Shown: positions 1 through 9,899 of the stretch, piece after piece
Numbering within the stretch: position 1 is the first letter of the stretch
Layout of the letters: every line of letters begins with the position of its first letter
Assembly: GCA_037176845.1 (NCBI GenBank)
Contig: JAYKXP010000056.1
Span: forward strand, 124,001 to 188,000
Reading direction: 5' to 3'
Length of the DNA: 64,000 nucleotides
Origin: Paramarasmius palmivorus
Lineage: Eukaryota > Basidiomycota > Agaricomycetes > Agaricales > Marasmiaceae
The notes under the pieces: generated by a model
What the model was told of the DNA's origin: nothing
Seen by the model: the letters and a program-made list of their open reading frames with translations, nothing else
Databases searched by the model: none
Position numbers and translations under genes: made by a program

Positions 1-19
1 ATGAGAGACTGGCGTGTAG

Positions 20-417
20 AACTGCACAACATCGATGTGCATGTGCTCAGACGACACCAACACACAAATCCTTGGCTGTTTAGGGTGTTTGGTTGATCAG
101 AAGGCGATTGAGCAGAAGTTGAGTGATGCGTTGGAGGCTGGTGAGTGTCCTTCCTTGCCTTTCTTACCTTGCTTTCTCTATTACCCCAATTCCTCTACCA
201 CCTACCTTTCTTCCCCGCCGTTTTTGGTCTCCGTACACCTTAAAGAGAAGAACGCTAACGCGATACACCGACAGAATACGTCAACACCTGCGGAGCAATC
301 GGCGTCCGAATCAAGAACGCGAAAGCTGGGAACGGCGCCTCCCCCATCCTTTCTCGTGGTCTTGGAGCTGGAGTGGTGTTGGTTGTTGCTGCTGCTTTGG
401 GTAGCTTGGTCGTCTAA
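20..417 (+). CDS. small Cys-rich GPI-type surface protein, copy 1 (3' part)
   Basis: The last two exons (20-140 and 275-417) of a small secreted cysteine-rich protein; the 5' exons lie outside the window. The first exon follows an acceptor ending GTGTAG at 19. Together they encode the second half of the cysteine pattern (C-x4-C-x-C, then GCLGCL), then EYVNTC, and a C-terminus of small residues followed by a hydrophobic tail ending LGSLVV, typical of a GPI-attachment signal. The intron (141-274) is 134 nt, longer than the ~58 nt at the same position in the paralogue at 3820-4461. Coding length 264 nt is in frame and no lesion is visible. A CFEM-like fold is inferred from cysteine spacing in the complete paralogue only. 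Confidence 0.65.
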
Positions 418-554
418 GCCTCTTTCGCGTTGTGTTCCGGGATGTAGATAGTAGGAATAGGAATAGAAGGAATGTGGACTGGATCGTGGTGCTTTACACT
501 TGGGAAAGATCTATGTAAGAGGAGAAACAAAAATATTTGACAGGGATCCTGAAT

Positions 555-651
555 GCATTAAGAGGGAATCGAACCCCCGGCGGGTCGAGGATTACATCTT
601 CGTGTTCGACGATCTTGGCAACGACCCAGGTTACCACTACCCCATTAATGC
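555..651 (-). tRNA. tRNA-Gly(GCC) with intron
   Basis: On the minus strand the acceptor GCATTAA pairs with TTAATGC, the D-arm contains TAGTGGTAA, and the anticodon stem GGTCG pairs with CGACC. The loop TTGCCA gives anticodon GCC, and the T-arm is GGGGG-TTCGATT-CCCTC. An intron sits after position 37, the canonical site. The first of five Gly-type copies within 1.1 kb. Confidence 0.9.
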
Positions 652-742
652 ATCTGTCCCTCTTCCTGTTTTATGTGCCAGATCGTTGAGCGAGGGAACC
701 TCAACACACGAAAAGAAAGCCTAGATACGTGCGCAAGAGAGT

Positions 743-836
743 GCATTAAGAGGGAATCGAACCCCCGGCGGGTCGAAGATGACAGAAGCAGTTCCATTTA
801 TGGCAACGACCCAGGTTACCACTACCCCATTAATGC
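743..836 (-). tRNA. tRNA-Gly(GCC) with intron
   Basis: Same mature sequence as the copy at 555-651 apart from the intron, which differs in sequence and length. The anticodon-stem bases next to the intron are conserved (GGTCG/CGACC). All stems pair, so it is probably functional. Confidence 0.9.
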
Positions 837-984
837 AACGGACTATTTGGTGTAATCTAGGTATGTGGGGGTGTGCGGTACTCATCAACGACATTCTGAA
901 TCTGAAGTCACTCATCAATAAAAATCACCTTCTTGCATAGTGATATAGTGATAGTGTACAACCCCAATCAAATCATCAACCACC

Positions 985-1079
985 GGGGGTATAGCTCAGC
1001 TGGGAGAGCAGCAGACTGAAGTCCTACGTATAGGGTAAAGTCCTTCTGAAGGTCCCGCGTTCGATCCGCGGTACCCCCA
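985..1079 (+). tRNA. tRNA-Phe(GAA) with intron
   Basis: Acceptor GGGGGTA/TACCCCC with discriminator A, D-arm GCTCAGCTGGGAGAGC, anticodon loop CTGAAG with anticodon GAA, and T-arm CCGCG-TTCGATC-CGCGG. An intron of about 22 nt follows position 37. Pair 27-43 of the anticodon stem is G-A in this and the other Phe copies. A T-run near 1105 can serve as Pol III terminator. Confidence 0.9.
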
Positions 1080-1180
1080 TATAATTTCATTGAAATGATT
1101 GTTTTTTTGCGCTCTTATCTGTTTTCTGCTTCTGACATGAAGCAGAAATTTTACAAAAACTCAACGAGACTGAGTGAAAT

Positions 1181-1275
1181 GCATTAAGGGGGAATTGAAC
1201 CCCCGGCGGGTCGATGCTTACGAACTCGTCCACTGCAAATGGCAACAACCCAGGTTACCACTGCCCCATTAATGC
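1181..1275 (-). tRNA. tRNA-Gly(GCC), sequence variant
   Basis: Same architecture as the other Gly copies but with several substitutions: anticodon stem GGTTG against CGACC (a G-U pair is kept) and T-arm GGGGG-TTCAATT-CCCCC, which is fully paired. The changes preserve pairing, so it is probably functional or recently diverged. It lies tail-to-tail with the tRNA-Phe at 985. Confidence 0.8.
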
Positions 1276-1355
1276 CTCTTCCACCACGAAGATGGAGGAA
1301 TTGGGATTGTGTGGCTGATGGAAGGGTTGGAAAAGAAGACACATGCAGACTATAC

Positions 1356-1453
1356 GCATTAAGAGGGACTCGAACCCCCAGCTGGTCGAGGCTTACACGT
1401 GATGGGTGGAGCGGGATATGCTCAGACCTGGGTTACCATTACCCCATTAATGC
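1356..1453 (-). pseudogene. tRNA-Gly-like sequence with altered anticodon arm
   Basis: Acceptor (GCATTAA/TTAATGC) and T-arm (GGGGG-TTCGAGT-CCCTC) are kept, but the D-arm reads TAATGG and the anticodon region is AGGTCTGAGCATA instead of GGTCGTTGCCA. The Gly stem no longer closes: the fifth pair becomes T-C and GCC is lost. I cannot fold a clean alternative 7-nt loop with T33. Best read as a tRNA pseudogene; a tRNA of altered identity is less likely. Confidence 0.6.
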
Positions 1454-1539
1454 TTCTGTGTTGCGACTAGGATCCAAAATACAGTGTAAGTACGCCTGCA
1501 GGGATGAGGGTTTTAAAAACAACACGGCCTCGTTCTCAT

Positions 1540-1640
1540 GCATTAAGAGGGAATCGAACCCCCGGCGGGTCGAGGCTTACGCGCTGGTGCTGTAGCTCTG
1601 CAAATGGCAACGACCCAGGTTACCACTACCCCATTAATGC
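1540..1640 (-). tRNA. tRNA-Gly(GCC) with intron
   Basis: Exon halves match the 555-651 copy (GGTCG TTGCCA, then CGACC). The intron is the longest of the Gly set, and all stems pair. Fifth Gly-type copy of the cluster. Confidence 0.9.
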
Positions 1641-1828
1641 GTGCCCACTCTATGCATTCTTAGTCTTGTGTTAGGTCAAGTTTATAGCTCCTGTCTAGCC
1701 CGAAATACCTGTGGCAACATCAAAGATTGCTTTCGAAATCAAGTTGAAATCCAGCTCAAACTCTGACATGTTCCTCCGTTCCAAAATACCCATACGTGGA
1801 GTGGCCGGCCGCCGTCACGTACCAACAC

Positions 1829-1932
1829 GGGGGTATAGCTCAGCTGGGAGAGCAGCAGACTGAAGTTACAAAATTAATCCAGACCATGGTAAATACTTCT
1901 GAAGGTCCCGCGTTCGATCCGCCGTACCCCCA
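1829..1932 (+). tRNA. tRNA-Phe(GAA), T-stem mismatch, possibly inactive
   Basis: Identical to the other Phe copies in acceptor, D-arm and anticodon (GAA), with a longer intron of about 31 nt. The 3' T-stem strand reads CGCCG instead of CGCGG, which creates a C-C mismatch in the TΨC stem. It overlaps the internal B box, so transcription or folding may suffer. T-run terminator near 1973. Confidence 0.7.
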
Positions 1933-2520
1933 ATCCCCCGACAAGAGGAAACCATTGTGTTTCCTGTAGGTTCGTTTTTTGTCCTGGATGAATAGGAACA
2001 CCTGCCTTCCCGTTGTCAACCCACAACGGCGTGGAGGATGTTTAGTATCAAGAACAAGAATCACGCTGTGTGTTGATAGATCAGATGAGCGTGAATTACT
2101 ATGTCTAGCAGTGTATTTACTATATTGGGCAGTGGGCACTGTTTATCTACCGCATGTTTTCTTTCACGACCTGCATCGGACTTCAGAGACTTGAACTAGG
2201 TTCCCGTTATCAACCTCCTTATCGAGTTTCGAGTTGTACGAATAACGCCTCTTCACTCGTTCAATTCGTAGGCTGTAGCATCATGATACACGGATCACGT
2301 TACGGTGATTTACCATGTTCGGCAGTGTCTTTGCTATATTAGGCACTGCCCGAGGCGTAGATGGACGGGTTCCCAGCGTCCATAGATCCCTGGCGTCTAA
2401 TGCGTACACTATAAGTAAGGACGCTCAGGATACCGACATCTAAACCCCAGTACAAGTCTTTTTCGTTTTCTTTTCCTTTGCGTTTTCTTTTACGCAGGTC
2501 CCCCGGAGCACTCCACGTGA
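1933..2520. other. intergenic, diverged short repeats
   Basis: No gene supported. Two diverged copies of a ~70-bp segment (about 2075-2145 and 2283-2352, sharing TTTACTATATTGGGCA-like text) are visible. The segment from about 2361 resembles the start of the tandem units at 3640 and 9055. Confidence 0.5.
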
Positions 2521-2854
2521 ATGAGACTCCAACTCCAACTTCCATTCCTCTTGCTTTCTATCTTATGCGCCACACAACTCACTCTAGGTATGTCCTAGTC
2601 TCCCGGGCGTTTATGTCCCATAATCACAACTCACACCTCACATTCCAGCCGTCCCCGAGCTCCAAATCCACACATTAATTGAGCCACCAACCCCAGTTCC
2701 AAGTCTGAGGCCAAAAACACCACAGCCGTCCCAACGTAATTCGAACTTACTGTTCCAGAAGCGTCAGCAGAGTAGCAATAGGCCCGGAGGGTACATTGCG
2801 AATACCGCATTATATGGAACGATATCTAAGATAATGCTTGTGATGATGATTTAA
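2521..2854 (+). pseudogene. 5' fragment of the Cys-rich GPI-type family, frameshifted
   Basis: Exon 1 (2521-2587) encodes a good signal peptide (MRLQLQLPFLLLSILCATQL). The intron (2588-2648) and the restart VPE match the intact paralogue at 3820. Exon 2 (2649-2854) stays open, but after VPE the frame differs from the family: DNA matching the paralogue's KNTTAIP stretch is read one base off. All eight cysteines are therefore lost and the 3' exons are absent. A 90-residue secreted peptide could still be made, but I read it as a relic. Confidence 0.55.
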
Positions 2855-3819
2855 CTTGAAGATACCCTATGATACAAATTAATTTATATTAATGTAGTTG
2901 TAGTTCTCAACCCCCGGCGTACACGTACCATATAATCTGAATATATTATGTTTAGGATAGAATGAGTGACGGGGAATATAGTCCCTGGATATAGAGGCTC
3001 CTATCGCATGTACAGTGATTCTCACCATCGGCCTTTCAAAATTCACCGAATTGTCAAATTTCTCGCCCATCTGAATCCTAGTATACATCATGATAATGAA
3101 TTACTCGCATCAAGATACTCAAGCAGGACAGTGCGAAATCAGCATCACATCGAACGCTGCTTTCTTCTATTCCTATTCTGCATCGCCGTCAAGTGATGTA
3201 GATACCGCCCATGTTCATGTCTAATCCTCAGGCTATATACCACTACTTTTTATTCATTGCTTCAATATCTCGTTTTCACAGTGCACTCAAGTTTCTTTCG
3301 GGAGGCTTTTTAACCGGCATCAGGTCTTGGAACCTTTGACTCTACCGTGACTGTATACTAGGTTCCCGTCATCGTCATGGTTCTTATCAACACGCATGGA
3401 CAGCTTTGAGAATTCGTAACTAGAGGTGTACAATTCACCGTGAGTATGGTGCGCCAATTCTTCATCCGCTCAATCCGTAGCATACCGTGACAAAACGAGT
3501 TCACCAAGTACCTTTAGTAGCAGCTTTAAGATACTCGATGGCACGGTATGAAATTAAATTTATCTGTTTGGCTCAGACAAACGTGCGTCACGTACCGTAC
3601 CGCCAAAATGTGGCGTTCAGGGACTTAGGCAACACGGGTTGTTGGACGGGTTTCCAATGCCAAGAGATCCTGGTACCCTGGCGCCTAATTCATATTCATA
3701 TCGTAGACTATAAGATACGCGCCCAATTGCAAGTATCTTTCCCGCATCTTTTGTTCTTTGTATTTTCTCGTTTTTTTCGTTCGCTTTTGGGCAGGTCCCC
3801 TGTTTTGCTCTCTACAACC
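2855..3819. other. intergenic
   Basis: No supportable gene. The last ~180 bases belong to the repeated 5' flank of the small secreted gene family, also seen near 2361 and 9055. Confidence 0.5.
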
Positions 3820-4461
3820 ATGAAACTCTCCTTCCCAATCTACCTCCTGCCTGTCCTATGCGCCCAAGTCGCTCTAGGTACGTCCTCGACTTCTATTCAC
3901 ATATAATCACGCATTCACACTCCGCATATATTCCAGCCGTCCCCGAAGAATTCCTCCTCCGACCACGCGACCAAGCCGCCAACCCAGAATCCAAAAACAC
4001 CACCGCCATCCCAATCGAAGCTATCCCAGAAGAATCGGGATGTAGAGGGAACTGTACGGTTGAGACGTTGAAATTTATCTCCGTAGGTTTTCTCTCCAAG
4101 TACACTTTAAAGATGTTACTGACCGGAACACTTGGATGAAAGGACTGTACGACAGCAAACTGTAATTGCGACGACGGAACCAACACCAAAATCTTGGGAT
4201 GTTTAGATTGTCTAGTTGAGAAGGACCTGATTCCGCAGGATTTGAATGACGCTTTAGAGGCGGGTGAGTGCTTGTTTGACTCACGGGTGGCATGGGATAC
4301 CTAGCTAACTTCTTTTCGAAGAATATGTTAACACCTGTGCAGCGCGTAATGTACGTATCGGGAACGCCAAGGCAGGGAACGGTGCTTCGCCTCATGTTGT
4401 AGGTGGGTGGCTGGCTGTGGCTGTGGCTGTGGCGCTCGGGACGATGGGTAGTGTGGTTTGA
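3820..4461 (+). CDS. small secreted 8-Cys GPI-type protein, copy 2 (intact)
   Basis: Exons 3820-3877, 3937-4082, 4143-4263 and 4322-4461 give 154 residues. Residues 1-19 (MKLSFPIYLLPVLCAQVAL) form a signal peptide. The mature part has eight cysteines spaced C-x3-C-x10-C-x4-C-x-C-x10-C-x2-C-x22-C, resembling CFEM domains of fungal surface proteins, though the C6-C7 gap is short. N-glycosylation sites NTT and NCT are present. The C-terminus has GNGAS followed by a hydrophobic tail ending LGTMGSVV without a basic end, typical of a GPI signal. It probably sits on the plasma membrane or wall. It is the only complete, lesion-free member here and lies upstream of a minus-strand multi-pass membrane gene. 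CFEM membership is an inference from spacing. Confidence 0.75.
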
Positions 4462-5079
4462 GAAGAAAAATATTCGATTGGTGTTTAGATGTAAAATAAG
4501 ATTCGAGAAGAGAGCCCAGAGTCGTCAAATGCAGGGATTTTACATTATGTACCAGTCCACTACTTGACCCACACATCCCTCTTTAGTGCAATATGCCCCG
4601 GCATTCTCCTACAGATTAATTGATACGACAGTAAGCCGGGAAGTTGAATGTCCGAGTCGGTGAATGTCTCACGGACTAGTAATAAATATGGAAAGAAATT
4701 CACACTCACACGGTGTAACGGAATGTCTCGCGCAAACGAGGAGTGTCAACTTGAAGATCTTCCATGATTATCCGGCCCATTGATTGTGCTGTTCCCAAGT
4801 TTCCTGAGAAGGATTACTGTAAATGCCTAGGAGAAGTTATCAACATACCATCGTGACTCGTGAGACGTCGATAGGAAAGATGAGTTTACTCATCGGCAAC
4901 CGTTGCATCTACTTGGCATCTACCACTTGGGCAGTGGGAAGCCGGAAGAAGTCACACGAGACCCATCACCGAGGTGCTGACTTCAATCGCTCATAAATTA
5001 TTACTATATACGACGAAGCGAAGGAAAGCACGAAAGCACAAATTTACACAGCTTTAGCTATCTCCGATACACAGTACAT
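4462..5079. other. intergenic between secreted gene and membrane gene
   Basis: No gene seen. It corresponds to the much shorter spacer 9851-9899 of the second unit, so unit 1 carries several hundred extra bases here. Confidence 0.4.
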
Positions 5080-7126
5080 ACCTGCCCATGTGTCCATCAG
5101 AGTGCCATATAAGATGGATAAAGCGAGAACCACAAGCGCTTGATTCACCGACGTGTAATGTCCTGGAGCGGAATAGTGTCACTATGATGACATAGCACGG
5201 ACTCCGTGTTTGTAGCCGTGAAGTGCTCCCTTATATTTAGCACCACACGGGAACAGATAACAGAGTACAATCTGTGCAGTCAAACATTCAGTCACCGAGG
5301 TATCAAGCGCAAATTTGAGAGACCCACGATAAGGCCATGCTATCAATCGCAGACCCAACCATGAGTCTTGTGAAATAGTCACTGCGCAGCAAACGTACTT
5401 GATCATGACGGCTGATAAGGTCTCTCGGGTAGTGTTGAGGAGCACCAGATGAGTCCCCAGCACGACTATAAAACCAATAAGCATCAGATTGTCATCGCGA
5501 TATCAAAGAGGATACTCACTGAATATCCCTGTAAACCACAAAAGGCCATCGCGAACAAACAACCTTATCCCTGCATGGACTCGGACAAATTGGCCACCGT
5601 TCCGGTAGAAGGTGATGTATTTGTACACCGTCATGGCGAACATAATAAACGACTTCGATAGGTGTTATTCGTATCAATGAAAAGGAGTAGCTCTGAATGA
5701 TGTGATACACACCACGACCAGAGGAGGCACGGCATTCAATGAGAAATAGTCGGGAAAAGCTAGGAATAAAAAAATGTCAGAGCCTGAGGCTGTTGCCATA
5801 ATGGAGCTAGCGATTCTCACTGATGGACCAGCAACCCCAGAGGATAGGTCTGATAAATTGATTAGTTATTATCTTCATACTATGCTGTGAGTATCGGATG
5901 TACTCTTGGAAGTGGACAAAAGCTTTTTACCATCACGTCAGATTGATGCCAACTTCAACGGAGAGCGACTTTACCTTTCACGCTCATTGAAGCGTAATTG
6001 TTTATAGCCAACCTGAGGAAGAGTTAAACAGGGGGGTATATGCAGTGAGCACTTAGTCACTTACATTACAACCAGTTCTCCTGATGTTCCGTAAATTCCG
6101 TTTCATTGTTTGTATAAAGGCTAGTGAACGACTGACCTAATACCAAAACCAGCAGGAAGTAGAGCACCCTTCTAGATTTGTGGTAGAGTATCCAGACCCT
6201 ATAGAAACTATCATCGTTTGACACGAAAGCGGTAGTTATTTGAACGAACCGGAGTAAGAGTACCAGGTCTACCATGCTAGCGATTAGTGGATATGCCGAC
6301 CCGAGAAACTATTTGATAAGCTGTCAGCCTATGCGCGGATATAAATTATTCTCCAGAGCTCACATGAAAGAAGAATCTGCATCTATTTTCCCGAGTTGGG
6401 TAAGATTCACACAACATTAAACACTTCGTTGTACCGATTCGCACGCACTCCTATGGAACGTGTTCAGCGAAGGTTTGGTAACACAAATAGGACATACCTG
6501 ATCTTGCTTCACCTCCCGAAACATGTCTGTTAGATAGCATAATTAGTGGCCAATGAAGGGTAAAGGTATGATATCAAATGCTCACAGCCGAAGCTTATAC
6601 TGCAATGACATTAGCCTCGGCTCTGAAAACCCTTTTGGAGCAGCATACTTACCCGATTATAATCATGCTAAGGTACCTGCTCTACGAAGTATGAATACAT
6701 ATGGGGAACTGGATAGTGCTCGTTTATACCAGATACTAGGGTGGACAGTGTGACTCGAAGGCAGGGTAGTATATAGCAAAACACTTACATAGAGTATACT
6801 CGCAAAGCCTTTGGGACGCTTCCAGACCAACTCAACCTAATTGTCACTGTCAAGGACATCTATAGAAGGCCAGTTGTTCAACAAACCTCTGTGCCTATGG
6901 TTAAGAAGCAGTCAAAGCTATGGTAAAAACATGAGCATCTCTCGTTAATCGAAACGAACAGTTGAGTCTTACACGACCAGCGTCAAAGATGCGACTAGTG
7001 ACGACCGGCAAGAACGGAGCCTCGATGTCAGGAGCCTGCTAGAAGAATATTAAATGAATGATACACACCAGCCATGTAATTTGTGGTTTGTGCGTCTTCA
7101 AACAAATGTAGTACAAGCGATTCCAT
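5080..7126 (-). CDS. multi-pass membrane protein, DUF6533-like, copy A (model incomplete)
   Basis: A minus-strand multi-exon gene recognised by comparison with copy B (9900-11996). Supported pieces are: a start near 7126 (MESLVLHLFEDAQTTNYMA); exon 6789-6836 (VELVWKRPKGFASILY); exon 6653-6681 (SRYLSMIII); exon 6250-6308 (AYPLIASMVDLVLLLR); exon 6137-6198 (VWILYHKSRRVLYFLL); and exon 5520-5652 (MFAMTVYKY, then RLFVRDGLLWFTGIF). The motifs EVELVWKRP, LLLRVWILY and LFVRDG follow the order seen in basidiomycete DUF6533 membrane proteins. The exons keep length and splice sites in both copies apart from small in-frame differences. Exons between these and the 3' end are uncertain, so intactness is unproven. 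Function unknown; a sensor-like role would be speculation. Confidence 0.5.
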
Positions 7127-9246
7127 GGGGCTACCAAAAGATGTAGCCGAACAAGAAGCCTATTTAAATTGGGTTCGCGCACAGCAACTAGTCTGTTTCT
7201 ATTGGCCGTGGATTTTATTCGCATATCTATCTTAACTTCATCTTTGACATCTATCCACTAAAGATAATCAGATTTGTGGTTGGAATGAAGGCCGGCCGCT
7301 CCACATACCTTCGATGATCAACAGCGCACAGGTTGCGCAAAAGTGAATCGTATATCTCAGATGCTACATACTACTTACTCAACAATTTTGAGCTATCTTC
7401 ACGATTCTTCAGTTTGTCAGGCCTTGATAGCTCGAGTAACAGGCGAACGCGAAGGGTGACGAAGGGAAAACGAGATAGAACTCTTGGTTCATCAAAGATC
7501 AAAGATCGGACGGTGGAGGCGATGCGGGATTGCCGGCCGGATGCATAAACAGACATGCCGTGGCGAGAGCCGAGCAATTTGGCTCTACCCCATATCTAGC
7601 CAAGAGGACAGAACTATTCCAAGTTGATTCATCGATACATACTTCTCTTCAAGTTCCCTTGAAGCTGTTCTGATCAAGGGGTGATTCAAATCGGCCACAG
7701 ACCGTCAGGTAGAGCCTGCTTTGGATACGCCGCTACCGTATTCTTCCATATATGATAGATATTAGAGCTGCACACAAGTGTATGCTTTCCTTTGTGCATC
7801 GTAAAGACCCTAATCCTAATGCACTATACACGGTGCACGCACTGTGGTTACTCAACTTGGATTGCAGCATTTCTGATGTACCTGTGCCTGACAGCGGCCC
7901 GGGCCATCAATTGCATTTGAATCGGCTAGGACATTTGCCTGCCGCCGGCATGTGCATATTTAGTATTCACTGTACCGTGCCTTGGTAGCTCAATAGAGTT
8001 TGGAGCTGTCTTTCGAAAAGGCCTACGGTAATAGAGATATTGGTTGGCAGATCAGACCACATACTTGGCGGATTGATTGTGGTGAGTATCATCTTCGTTG
8101 AGGCACCTAACTCAACAAACAAACCCAAAAGATGGTGTCAGATGCTGCCAGTGCGGGCCTGAAATTTTGCCCATTTGTAGCCGAAAGTATGAGACCAATC
8201 GTCTCCGCTGATTCCATACCATGCAAAGGATCATTAGCAATAACAGAGATTTGGGAGAGCGCATGATGTGCTATAAACATGCGAGGCACTTTGTTGTTAC
8301 AAGTATGCTGCGATCTAGATGATCAAACAAGCCGCGGTGGGTGGAATGATCATTAATGCATTGGTGGATCATTAGAGCTTGGCGCGACGAAAGAGGACAT
8401 CAGAGTGATACATGAAAAGTGGAGCGACATATGCCACTGGTGGGCTTGAACGCCTTGGTGAATGCGTATCACGCTCCAGGTATGCTTTTGCCAAGTGCAT
8501 TCCTTGCCATGATATCTGATGAATGGACGTGGAGGTCCTATCGGAAATACGCTACTCATTAGAGCATATCTGTTGCACGTTTTTTCGTGGTTCTCGGACT
8601 TCGCCAATCAGGCTTCCAAAGGCGAAACGAAGGCCAAAATCGTCGTTCTGGAGCCTCACGCGCGCCTCACGGTCGGCAGGGGCCGAAAGTCGAAAAAAAG
8701 GCAAAACAGATGTGCTCTATTAATCACACCCACTAGGAATGGATTTTTGATGGACAAAAATCTATCTTGACACAATATTAATACGTTTCCTACCGAAAAA
8801 GACAGCCGACGTTTTCATCCTCGAGTAATCCTTCGGCACGAATCCAATTGGCTGGCAATGCGCTTTCTGAGTGCGCTGTAGGCGCCTCGTTTGCTTGGAA
8901 ATGTTTTTCTCTTCAGATAGATGTTCGACTATCGGACACAAATCGGACAGCGACTTTTTGTGAGTGTGATTATTACCGACGGTATTGATATCTCCGTCAA
9001 TTATGCTTATTCCGCACTGCCTAAACATGGCGTCAAGCCTGAGCGATGAAGACAGGATGGGTTATTGGATAGGTTCCCAATGCCCAGATATTCCTAGTAC
9101 CATGTCGCCTTGATGTCGCCTAATGCATATTTGTAGGTAAGGATCGAGATGCCCACACCTAGTGAAGCAGTTTACGTTTCCTCCTTGTCTGTTTTTGCTT
9201 TTTCTTTTCGTTGCTTTTCGGCAGATCCCCTACTTTACCCATCAGG
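7127..9246. other. intergenic, upstream of copy A
   Basis: No gene supported. Patches match 11997-13066 (for example 7430-7480, 8060-8300, 8380-8400), so this is the diverged spacer of tandem unit 1. From about 9055 the next unit begins. Confidence 0.5.
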
Positions 9247-9850
9247 ATGAAGCTCCAACCCCCACTCTTCTCCTACCAAGTTTTTGCGATCCCCTCGCCC
9301 TGGGTACGTCTTCCCTTATGCCCCACCCACGCTCCAGCCATCCCCGGCAAATTCCTCCTCCGACCACGCAACGACAACGCCAGATCCGGTTCCAAGAACA
9401 CCATAGCCATCCCAATTGAAGCCTTTCCAGAAGAATCGGGATGTAGAACGAACTGTATGGTTGAGACGCTGGAATTTATCTCCGTGAGTTTTTTGTCTTT
9501 CGCATTTTGAAGAGGTTACTGACTCGAACGCTTGGAAAGGGCTGTATGACAGCTCATTGTACTTGCGACGACAATACCAACACCAAAATATTGGGATGTT
9601 TAGACTGTCTAGTTGAGAAGGATCTGATTCCACAGAATGTAAATGACGCTTTAGAGGAAGGTGAGTCCTCGTTTGACTCACGAGTGGCATGGGATACCTA
9701 GCTAACTGCTTGCAAAGAATATGTCAACACTTGCGCGGCGCTTAATGTACGCATCGGGAACGCCAAGGCAGGGAACGGTACTTTGCCTCGTGTTTTAGGT
9801 GGATGGTGGTCGTGGCCGTGGCGCTTGGGACGATGGGTAGTGTAGTTTGA
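9247..9850 (+). pseudogene. small secreted GPI-type gene copy 3, frameshifted at both ends
   Basis: The middle is well kept, including GCRTNC and GCMTAHCTCDDNTNTKILGC, with all four exons and splice sites recognisable. The signal-peptide exon is out of frame: LLPSFCDPLALG appears in a different frame from the ATG. In the last exon a small deletion shifts the GPI tail (expected VALGTMGSVV) into a Trp-rich ending WWSWPWRLGRWVV. With both secretion and anchoring signals lost it is almost certainly non-functional as a surface protein. Confidence 0.7.
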
Positions 9851-9899
9851 GAAGGGTGATATTCGATTGGTATTTAGATGTACATAAAAGAAGAAAGCA

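Larger units (their letters stand above)
3640..8450. repeat. tandem unit 1 (small secreted gene + membrane gene)
   Basis: A direct-repeat unit that matches 9055-13050 over most of its length, with many substitutions and small indels. It contains the secreted gene 3820-4461, the minus-strand membrane gene 5080-7126 and a spacer. Boundaries are approximate. Confidence 0.7.
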
